Origin: Absidia repens | Lineage: Eukaryota > Mucoromycota > Mucoromycetes > Mucorales > Cunninghamellaceae | DNA length: 64,000 nt | Assembly: GCA_002105175.1 (NCBI GenBank) | Contig: MCGE01000016.1 | Span: forward strand, 875,501 to 939,500 | Direction of reading: 5' to 3' | Shown: positions 22,230 through 32,452 of the stretch, one piece after another | Layout of the letters: each line of letters begins with the position of its first letter | Numbering within the stretch: the stretch's first letter is position 1 | Notes under the pieces: model-generated | What the model was told of the DNA's origin: nothing | The model's input: the letters and a program-made list of their open reading frames with translations, nothing else | The model's database searches: none | Translations under genes and position numbers: made by a program

Positions 22230-24435
22230 ATGAGACTTACTGTCACCACCAACGATGAAAACATTTACAGCTTGTCATTAGATCGCCAAATGGCACTTGA
22301 AGATTTGAAAGCATTATTGGAAGTCGAAGTAAGTGAAATGGAACCTTCGAAAGAATGACAGCGAGAAGGGGTTGAAGGTGTCTCATAGAAGGGGTGAAAA
22401 AAAAAAAAGACTGCAGGACGCGTAATGCACACATACTGAGAGCGATCGGGACTGGACCATTTTACTAATCTACTTCCTTCCTTTATTCTTGATTATTTTG
22501 AATGTAGGCTGGCATTCCTCCCACTGAACAAGGCTTGTATTTTAATGGTGTGGAGATGGTGGATGCAAAAAAGACCATGGAACAATATGGTGTCCAAGAC
22601 GATGATATGCTACTTATGCAACGGAAAGCGACTACCAGCTCTTCTAATAATTTAGCTGCTACGAGGTAATACCGATGGGTCCACATTACAAAATATGCCA
22701 TTCTCTCTGATCACTTTTCTCTTTTCCCACTTTCACTTTGTCACCTCTCTAGTGGCACCCATCCCAATTTTGACCTCATGCGACAACACGTTCTCAACGA
22801 TCCACGGTTACTTGAACAACTCTCTAGTGTAAGTCGACCTCAACGATAGCAACAACAACAACGGCAACACCAAAAAACAATGATATCTATGACATATATA
22901 CGTATATTTACGTTTTGTTTTTGTTTTTTTCTCATAGCTCAACCCGGAACTCGTACGGGCTGCCCGGGAGGATCCTTCTCGATTTACAGCGATGGTGCAA
23001 CAACTGGAACAAAGTCGACGCCAAGCCGAAGACCAACGAACACAAATGATGGCTGCCAATGCAGATCCTTTCGATGTGGAGGCACAAAAACGGATTGAAG
23101 ATGCCATCAAACAAGAAAACATTGCCGCTAATTTGGAAGCTGCTATGGAATACAACCCAGAATCGTTTGCCAGAGTACGTTAAAAAAAATAGTTACACAC
23201 AACAAACACATATTGACTCTTTTTTTGTTGTTGTTGTTGCGTAGGTAACTCGACTGTATATCAATGTAGAAATCAATGGGAAGAAACTGGTGGCATTGGT
23301 GGATTCAGGCGCACAGAGTACTGTCAGTAAGTATTTCCATGATGATTTTATTTATATATCACCAAAGCTAAAAATGACTTTTTTTTTCTTTTTTGTTTCT
23401 AGTCAGCCCTGAAACTGCTGAACGGTGCGATTTGATGAGATTGGTGGATACTCGATTTGCAGGTGTTGCAAAAGGGGTAGGGACAGCTAACATCATTGGC
23501 CGGGTCCATAGTGCACAAATGAAGCTCAGCAAGGACTTTTTTTTGGGTTGCTCATTTATTGTGGTGGAAGGAAAAGGATCGGAGCTCTTGTTAGGATTGG
23601 ATATGCTTCAAAGACATAGGGTAAATGAAAGAGAGCAGGAGAATGGTGCGGGGGTGGGGAGAACAGGACCGTACAAGGGGGGAGTGTGGAGAGGGTTACA
23701 TGTGTCATTCACCCTCTATTTTTTTTTATTTCTTTATTTGTTTATTATTATCTTCGATAGGCTTGTATTGACCTCCGAAAACATGCATTAGTATTTGATG
23801 ATTGCGAAATCCCGTTCTTGGCTGAACATGAATTACCAGAAAAGCAACGCAAAATGGAGGTAAAAAGATTGATTTTTATGTTTATTGGAGGATGGATGAT
23901 TAGGAGTGACATTCATCAAAATAATACCTTTTATTTACAGGTTCATGGAAGTGCCGATGACGAAATGCCTTCCGAAGCTCGTTTTGCTGGTCCTCAAGCT
24001 GCGGAAAATGCCGAATCATCGCTATCGAACGTTCCATCATCAACTAACACAACAACCACAACTCAAGCAATACCAGAAGCAGCAGCAACAAACCCAGTAC
24101 CAATGACGGCCAGTCAACCAGAGGCACCTACTACTGGTAAAACATAACCCTGCATGATACGATGAAACGGTGAACTGACTTTTTAGTATGTGTTTTTTAT
24201 AGCTGGTAGTGGTGGCGGCACTGGGGCGAATCAGCAATATCCTGAAGAACATATCACTACATTGACCAATCTGGGAATGTCACGACAGGTAAAAAAGAAC
24301 AATTTGCTTTATTAGGTTCCGAAGAATACTGACTTTAGTCATTTGTTTTGGTTTATTTTTTGCTAATAGGAAGCACTCAATGCATTGGAAATGACAGGTG
24401 GGAATCTTGACTTGGCGGCTAGTTTACTATTTTGA
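22230..24435 (+). CDS. DDI1: DNA damage-inducible protein 1, UBL - aspartic protease - UBA
   Basis: Ddi1 is a proteasome shuttle and a retropepsin-like protease for heavily ubiquitinated clients. Ten exons join in phase into 438 aa. An N-terminal ubiquitin-like domain (about 1-76) starts at [21 protein letters not shown] helical middle follows ([20 protein letters not shown]). The dimeric protease domain carries the catalytic motif LVDSGAQST with Asp about 210, the flap region and [15 protein letters not shown] domain ends the protein ([20 protein letters not shown]), reaching LAASLLF just before the stop. The linker before the UBA is Thr/Ala/Pro-rich. The AATAAA at 24470 lies 35 bp past the stop. 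All three functional domains are intact; some homologues lack the UBA. Confidence 0.96.
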
Positions 24436-24703
24436 TCATTAGATGATGGTAGTTACACGTATTGTTGGAAATAAAAAATGGATTTGTTTTGGCATAACCC
24501 GTTTTGGAAGTTTGTCTCAGTCTCCTCTTCTCAGTCTCTCTTTTTATTAATTTTTTTGCTTCCCCCTTTTTTTATATCTTTTCTTTCTTCCCTTCCCTCA
24601 TCTTCATCTTTACTCTTATATACCTTATTTTTTATTATTATTCTATATCTATATATATCTTCACCACTCTTTTCAAATACACCTGTATCCTATTGCCTAT
24701 ACC
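24436..24703. other. Compact intergenic with T/C-rich tract before the kinase gene
   Basis: After the DDI1 poly(A) signal the sequence is strongly pyrimidine-rich (about 24525-24680), then reaches the kinase start codon. It must hold the kinase promoter and leader. No other gene is present. Confidence 0.5.
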
Positions 24704-27551
24704 ATGGTAAGAAACATTTGATTGAACCCCTTTTTACAGAACTGACTTTGCCTTTTTTGTTGCCTGGTATTACTATAGAGCTCTGCAACAAGACATTCGA
24801 CCGATCCTGAAAACTATTACAGGAAGCACGAACGTATCGGTACGGAAGAAAATGAAGAATACATGATAGTATTTATTGATGACTCACATTTTATATATAT
24901 ATATATATATAGGCAAAGGTTCGTTTGGTGAAGTTTACAAAGGGTAATGAACTTGGAGTATAAACTCAAATAAAAAAATATAAAAAAATAGGAGAAGTAC
25001 GGCGTATGTTTATTGTATTTAGTATTGAGAGAAAGAGGGGGGTGAAAGTACGCGCGATACTGTCTCTTTGGGTAGGTGTGCAACGATTATTCACACTATG
25101 GTTTTTTTTTTCGCTTTTTTTTTTTTGTATAGGATCGAGATCAAGACAAACAAGCCCGTTGCCATCAAGATCATAGACTTGGAAAGTGCTGAGGATGAAA
25201 TCGATGATATCCAACAAGAAATTGCCATTCTCTCTCAACTTGATTCAACTTTTGTTACAAAGTAAGTGCATGTCCTTTAACACCATATTGCCGTCAATAA
25301 CCCTTTTATATACATATTTAAATAGATACCACGGGTCTTACTTGAAGGGTACAGGATTATGGATTATTATGGAGTATTGCCACGGTGGATCATGTAGTGA
25401 TTTGGTAAGGGACACACAATGTAGAATAAGAGAAAAGGAGGGGGAGAGGAAAGCAGGGTCATACCATTTCTGTTACTGATCGGTTTTTTTTTTCTTTCTT
25501 TTTTCATTTTCGTAGATGAAATCAGGTGCCATATCTGAAGCACATATTGCAATCATTATTCGGGAGCTTCTCAAGGGCTTGGACTACCTTCATGGTGAAA
25601 ACAAACTACATCGAGGTAATTGTTTCTCCCTCCCCCTTTGAAAAAAAAGTGAGGAGTGATGAAGTTTGACTCTATTGTTATTATCATATCTAATATACAT
25701 TTCTTTATAGATATCAAAGGTAATGAATAAACAACGAGTGGTGCTTTTGCGAAAGCTAATACCAATGCTTTCAATGATTTTTTTTATATATCATAGCCGC
25801 AAACATTCTACTCAGTTCTGATGGTGGAGGTAACATACATAAAAAATGGGTGGACAGGTCTACAATATTGATAGTTGTTATTAACCATATACATTGTTTC
25901 ATATTTGTGATAGTCAAACTCGCCGATTTTGGTGTCTCTGGTCAGGTAATATTGATAATAAATATTGAAGATATGCTCTTGATTTAGCTCATCTTGCTTC
26001 TATCCATCATAGATCACCGCTACTCTTACAAAAAGAACACTTTTGTTGGTACTCCAGTAAGTCGATATCTCGCACATAAATAAAGGCATAGGTTGTGGAC
26101 TAAATCTATTGGTCTTCACGAATAGTTCTGGATGGCACCTGAAGTTATCAAGCAATCTGGATATGATTATAAGGTAAATATCACCACTACCATCCACATT
26201 ATCAAAGAGGCAATAGAGTGAACAGGATTTATATTAAAATTTAGGCTGATATATGGTCCCTCGGCATTACCGCTATTGAATTAGCCAAAGGTGAACCGCC
26301 ATATGCCAATCTCCATCCTATGAAGGTTTTGTTTTATATTCCCAAGAACCAGCCTCCTACCCTGGAAGGCAACTATAGCAAAACGTTTTGCGATTTTGTT
26401 GCCCGTTGTCTTCAGAAAGATGCTTCTCAGGTAAGAGAAAAAGAAAGAGAAAAAAAAGCAGCAAAATAGCCTAACCTATCACTTCTTCTTTACAGCGGCC
26501 TTCCGCAAAGGAATTGCTCAAGCACAAATTTATCAAGAATAGCAAAAAGGTGGCCTATCTCACGGAACTAATTGAACGCCATCATTACTGGAAAACGCAA
26601 GGCAATGGAGACGGAAGTGACTCATCTGATGAAGATGGAAAGTAAGTAAGAAAGGGAGGAAACAAAAACAAAAAGTGATGCTGATTAGCAAGTTACTCTG
26701 TATATTTTTACTTTAGTGGTGATTTGGATGATGGGGATGGATGGGATTTTGGTACCGTACGACAATCAGCTCCTCCTCCACCAAGATCAACGCCAGCGCA
26801 ACCCAGTATGCCTTCTACTCCTAGTCGATACTCTATTGGCGGGTATAGTCAAGCATCGTCACCCACGCTCAACGATAAATCGCCCACGGCGACAACAAAC
26901 GGGAAAGACATGTATGCCGGCAACTCCACCCAAACATCACAAAGACCATCAAGCAAAAATCAAATCCAGCCGTTATCACGCAACAATGATATAAATGTAA
27001 GTTGATTATAATACCAATGCACCAAAAAATAGGAAGAAAGGAATTAGATGACTCATCTTTACTTTTGTTAGGCAACCGTGCAAAATCTCACTATTCGACA
27101 ACAACAATTGGACGGTAATGCATCCACCAACCAAAATACCGTACGTGCAGCTGCTGAAAAATATACCCGACAGGCGCAACAAAAAGCCCAACATATTTTA
27201 TCACCCTCACCATCGATCAATGGAAACAATGGCTCAATAGCCTCTCCTTCTCAACCAGCAAAATCCCCCTCCTCTCGAAGCATCAGCACTATCAAAAGTG
27301 ATGCCATTTTACGCGATTCGGTTGCACCCATGCTGGCAAAGGTAACACACACACAATCAAACCTGGACCCTCTATGAATTTGAATCACTCATCTTTCCTT
27401 TTTCTGATAGTTGCAGGCCGGATGTCGCAACCACAAAAGTCAAGCGGCCTTGGAATCACTACGACGTGCTTTTCAAGTGGCTGAACGGGAATGTCCTGGG
27501 ACAACTCAAATCTTATTTGAAGAGGTGGCAAGAACAATGCAGTCCGAATAA
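24704..27551 (+). CDS. STE20-family germinal-centre kinase (Sid1/Nak1/GCK-III type), one frameshift
   Basis: This Ser/Thr kinase resembles fission yeast Nak1/Sid1 and animal MST3/4, which act upstream of NDR kinases in polarity and septation. Sixteen exons would give about 530 aa. The first coding exon is just the ATG (24704-24706), followed at once by GTAAGA. Kinase motifs are [11 protein letters not shown] (22-32), VAIK (Lys about 44), HRDIKAAN, DFGVSGQ, the TxY-like activation segment, [11 protein letters not shown] and a C-lobe ending [15 protein letters not shown] 9-nt exon (25711-25719) carries part of the catalytic loop. An acidic linker (DDGDGWDFG) and a conserved C-terminal tail follow. 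In exon 10 (26013-26056) the frame breaks by one base in an A run (ITATLTK then NTFVGTP), the only defect seen. A sequencing or assembly error is more likely than gene death. Confidence 0.88.
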
Positions 27552-28059
27552 AAAAATAAAAATAAAAAAAAATTCAAACCGTGTGTGTCTCTTTCTTGGT
27601 CTGAAGGAATTTAGTTTAGTATTGTACCGTATTTAATTTTTTAGTATAGTGCTGTTTGCTTTTTATTTGTCCTTTTTTTTTTCTTTTTCTACAATAAAAA
27701 TATTATCATATATACATATAAAACAAACTTTTGATAGTGGCCTCATGGCTTTGTTTTGAAGATGTATACGAGCGGCGTATGATTAGATAAGGTGAATATA
27801 GATAGGGTATGATATGCTCCGATGTATGGTTGGTGGACCTGTAAATGTACAGTATGCAATCTACTGGACGGCGTGGGAGTGGTGCGTTCATGTAATGCTT
27901 ACTATTTTGTACAGTAGGGGGCCCACAATAACGATATCAACGGGAAAGCAAAATGACATCGTTCTTGTGGGCAATATCGTTATTCTAATGTGTGTAGATA
28001 TGTTATATATAGTAAAACCACGGTGATATTAACCCTTCTTTTGTACCTTTTTTTTTTAA
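27552..28059. other. 3' flank of kinase gene, no gene seen
   Basis: Poly(A) signal candidates lie near 27693-27700. An 11-bp inverted pair, AATAACGATAT and ATATCGTTATT, sits at about 27937 and 27974, next to separate GCCCAC/GTGGGC words whose order prevents one continuous hairpin. No coding frame is supported. Confidence 0.5.
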
Positions 28060-28860
28060 AAAAAAAAAAACCAAGTCGGGACGACTTTTGGCGTAGATAT
28101 GAACGGCAACATATGGATCGAAATGATAATGTATTGGAGCGGATGTCATTTCAAATCCCGACCACGTGAATTTATTTTGTCTCCCGATTGTTCTTTTGGC
28201 CTTCCCGCTTTCTCTCTTCCTTTTCATTTTTTTTTTTTTTTCCTCCACCATTGTGAACTTTTTGAGGTATTGGTGATCTTAGATTAGTGCTAGGACTAGT
28301 TTAGAACTGTTTTCAGCTCAAGGATTACAAGATGCATGGAGAAACCCTTTCATTTTGGTTCTAAGATTTGGACCCACCACTAGTTGGCTTTTCCATTAGC
28401 TAAGTTAGTTCTAGTTTGTCTATAGTTAGAAACTGTATTAGAATAAAAAATTATTTTTTATTTGCTTCATTGAAACTATCCCATTAGTCTCTCTCATGTC
28501 TCGTACAATAGATCTCAATTTTACTACCATCCTCCTTCTGTGTTTCAGTTAGCATATCCCTTTTTGTCTCTTTCGTGACATGTATACAATTTTTAGCTCC
28601 CATTTTACGTCCATCCTTTAAAATTAATGGTGACTACCCTTCAAATCACAACTTTAGACTTCCCCATGCTTCGTCCCAATAAATTCTTCCATAAAATCCC
28701 GCTCGTCTTTAGTTTTAGTATCTATCAATATCCTTCAATAAAACATGCCTTTTTATTTATCAACCATCCTCTGACCTATCGTATAGTGAACAATGTCGCT
28801 GTTGCAACTATTTGTTTTGTTTTTTCCCATCCACATTACCATTCACATACACACATATAC
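28060..28860 (+). repeat. Dispersed repeat family, copy C
   Basis: The head has CCCGACCACGTGAA at about 28157-28170, followed by a T/C tract. The core, about 28275-28385, has GATTAGTGCTAGGACTAG, GGATTACAAGATGCATGG and GAAACCCTTTCATTTTGG. The tail to about 28860 carries several CATTAGTCTCTC-like and AATAAA words. Orientation is the same as the upstream kinase gene. Confidence 0.85.
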
Positions 28861-28950
28861 TGTACACATCAAAAATAAAGAGAGACAGAGATATTATATA
28901 TCATCAAAAGGGGGTTTTATTGAGATAAATGTAATACATGGATTGTAATG

Positions 28951-30740
28951 TCAAATAAAAGCAAGTGGGGGGGGTCTTTGTATCAAATAATTGATTAAAT
29001 AAATGTTTTCTATGTCTAAAGGGTATAGTGTATTGTATGACGATAAATGGAATAATATTGGAGCAGTTTCTAGACTTAATTCAGATAATGTCTTGAGATA
29101 AAGGCCACATTCATATGTATTTGGTTTGAGAGGAGTCAGGAGAAGACGACTTGATTCAGATAATGTCTGGAGATAAAGGCCACCTTCATATGTATTTGAT
29201 TTGAGGAGTCAGGAGTAAACGACTTGATTCAGGCAGCACCTTGAAATGAGAGCCATATAGCTGTAAACTTGATCGCCATCTACCGTCAAGGAGATATAGT
29301 AAATCTTGATGACTTCCACCACTACAAGAAAAAAAGAAAAAAGATTGTTCAGTATTCATTTTTAAAAAAGAGTCATTTTTCTTACCTTGCTTCCATTCAG
29401 TGTAAATAGGGGGCCAATAGCAAATGGCAGACAAGAAGGCAGATGGTCCCACCAGAGTCCAATTAGTCTTTTGAGAGATCAGCACAGTAATCTTACTACG
29501 TAGGCGTCATAGGTCACCCGTATAGAGATCCCCACGAGACTAAAGCCCTTTATGGTTTTGATAGCTCCGATAACCAAAGGAGAGGAATTCAAACGAACCC
29601 CCCACCTGAACAATAACGGTTTCCAATTTGCATGCCGCTAGACAAGTTAACAGCACACAAAGAACCAGAGAAAGCCAGGAAAAAACCAAAACTAAAAAGA
29701 TTTGCCCTTCCCCATACGACCAACTCTGTTGTGATCCCACCAATGCCAAATCTTGACTGCCAAGTGCTGTTCCACCAATTCCTGAGGGCCTTGATAAAAA
29801 GTGGTTTATGAAGAAGAAGGTTAGTTAGTATTGAAGTTAAACATGCTGTATAAACGCTTCTCTTTATAAAGAACTTACCTTGGTGTTTTCCAAACTGGCA
29901 GTAGTATATACTGTATACTTTGTTTGATTTTGTCTTGAGAAGAAAAGATTGAAAAAAAGTGAAAAAAAGTGAAAAACAAAACCTGGGGACTTATATGAAA
30001 ATTCCAAAACATAGAGCAAACCTTAATTCCAAGCACACTTTTATCGCATAAGAGCATGTGTTCCAAAAATGGAAACGAATTCTTTCCACCCTTGTATTTA
30101 AACTGGTCGTTGCTTGATAGTGAAAGATATTGTCAGTTTGATAATCCACTTTTTCAATAGCTTTCCAACGATACCAATATCGTCTCATAAGATTGGTTAT
30201 TTCTCGAGATAGTAAAAGTGCCAAAGTTTACTGTGCTGTAGGTGCAGTAGGTGCTTGGTTTTTATTTCAATGCAGACACGCCGTATATAGTCAAGCGGAG
30301 TTTGGTTGTCTTTTTATTTATATGCTTATCGAGTCAGGACATCATCTTAAAAAGACAAACTAGACATATGAGAGACCAATAGTAATAAAGATAGGATATA
30401 TTTTTTATTCAGCTGTATATACAAGCTATAATAGCGAAATCTGTGTACTTACTGTAAGTGACAGTATCATTGACACCTATTTCAAGATGTGCCTCTCATA
30501 CTAGGAAATGCGTGGAGTCTGTGTATGTGGGGAGAGATCGTCGAAGGTACGTATTGACGCAGGATCATTTTGGAAAAGTAGTTCAGTCAAAGAAGATAAG
30601 CTATGCCGTTCTACCGTAACTACCAAACACCCTCTACAGTACATACACTGAACCCCTTTCATTGAAGTTAACCGAAATTTCTTCCATCTTGTCTGCAAAG
30701 TCGTTAAAAATGAAAAAGCGACCATATTGCGCACGTTAAA
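28951..30740 (-). pseudogene. Decayed or unresolved gene with 25-codon tandem duplication
   Basis: Several minus-strand stretches look coding but do not join into one clean frame. Towards the 5' side are SNDQFKYKGGKNSFPFLEHM (about 30110-30050) and a segment with one hydrophobic helix (IFLVLVFSWLSLVLCVLLTC, about 29715-29655). Next comes KITVLISQKTNWTLVGPSAF, continuing to EWKQ (about 29495-29390), then a GTAAGA donor and SGGSHQDLLYLLDGRWRSSL from about 29325. At the 3' end a 75-bp unit (25 codons, LSESSRLLLTP...NTYE) is tandemly repeated, with a 2-bp loss that shifts the frame between copies. A reverse AATAAA lies near 28920. I do not recognise a family. Decay is the simplest reading. Confidence 0.35.
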
Positions 30741-31560
30741 TGGTGGCTGTTATCATACTGTTTTAAGAAGAGTCATCATGTTGATAATATTAATATACTA
30801 TTGATTGTTGTAAAATGAAAAATGAAAAAAAAATAAAAAACTATCGCTTTCCATTTTTGTGTCCACGCAAAAAAATAATATTGGCAACAAGAGCAAACTT
30901 TCACGCCCCGCCCACGTGAACTTTTGTTTACTCCATATTTTTCCCCCGTCCTCTCTATTTCTCTCTTTCTTTCCATTTCTTTTCCATTTTTCAATTTTTC
31001 TTCATCATTCAACTTCTCCGGTGTTATGTTGGACGTAGATTAGTGTCAGGATTAGTTTAGAAGGGTTTTCGGCTCAGGGATTACAAGATGCATGGGGAAA
31101 CCCTTTCATCTTGGGTCTAGGATTTGGAACCACCATTAGTTGGTTTTTTGTAGCTTTCATTAACCTAGTTTAGTGCTAGTTTGTACCTATATCTGAATAA
31201 AACATGCTTCCCTTTTTACTTGCTTCAATAAAAAATTGTCCCATTAGTCTCTCTCACTGCATTCATGAGTGAATTTGGTTTTACGACGATCACTCCTTTT
31301 TAATCAGTGCTGACCATTGATTTGTATCAATAAAAAATATCTTATTAGCATCTCTCTCATTCCTTTTACAGGAAGTCGTTTCTTTACTATCGCCCCATTA
31401 GCTTAGTATTGACCATTATCATCATCAATAAAAAAATAATGTCACTTTAGTCCCTACCATGTCTTATATATTTGAATCCTTGTTTTTTTTCCAATTTTCC
31501 CAATAAAGTAGTAATGACCCGTTCTTCATATCTCCTTTTAATCGTCTTCATGTTTTCTTT
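30700..31560 (+). repeat. Dispersed repeat family, copy D
   Basis: The head has CCCCGCCCACGTGAAC at about 30905-30920. The core, about 31033-31145, has GATTAGTGTCAGGATTAG, GGGATTACAAGATGCATGGG and GAAACCCTTTCATCTTGG. The tail is long, with at least three degenerate units, each pairing CCCATTAG-like words with CAATAAAA. A 5' extension ending GATTGATTGTTG-like sequence (30735-30815) is shared with copies A and B. Confidence 0.85.
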
Positions 31561-32452
31561 ATTGAACTTAAAAACACGGAACACAACAACAACAACCGAT
31601 ACGACACTAGTAAATGAAAGGGAAATGAAACGCCGATTGTCTCCCATGTACCAGCTGTAGTCACCGTCCCCACCGCTCCAGGCCACACGATATTCATTCG
31701 ATTACCAACTCTCAAAACCGATATATTCTTTGGAGTCAATATATCCCTGTACAGTACTGTACGGTACATACAATAAAGAGTTTTTGATGTGTGTTGGTGG
31801 TGTGGGTTATTTTCCCGGGGGGGAGAATATTTTGTAAGACGATTTTATCTTTCTTAATGTGTTTTTCTAGTATTCAGGGTCCTCCCCCAATGACGGTACT
31901 GGGCAAAAAACGGGAGTCATTTATTAGGTTATATTTTTTTTGTAATGACTTAATGGGCATTATACCAAAAACTGGGGGAGGGGGTTAAAATAGTAAACTA
32001 TAAAACATATGCATCCACACTCTAGCGCTATGATATTGACAACCCAACCCACCGCTTCAAAAGTTATTGAAAGGTCGAGTTTCCTTGTTTACATCTAGTC
32101 CACTATTACTCTCCGTAAAATATATAATATGATAAGGGCTTAAAATGAAGGGCAAACGATATATTTTATTGAGGCTTTATATACAATACGATATCATCAC
32201 ATAGTATCAATACATAAACACAAAGAAAGGACGTTTTTTCTGATAAAAGTTTGATTAAAATGTAGTATGTAGTATCATATAGTTGGGCTGCTTCGATTAT
32301 CAAAAAAAAAAATCATAACGCACTACTCAATGTTGGGTAATATTGGACATCTTTATTTATATTATGCAAATGTAAAAGAAAAGAAAATAGGCTAATTCTA
32401 CAGATGGAAGAGGCAAGTAAATGGAGGATGAGGGGAAGGGAATAAGATGGTA
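31561..32452. other. Intergenic before the NUP133 3' end
   Basis: The region contains self-complementary GTACAGTACTGTAC-like sequence near 31750, G runs at about 31817 and 31976, and A/T-rich DNA. Reverse-strand AATAAA candidates for NUP133 lie near 32160-32350. No gene is supported. Confidence 0.5.
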
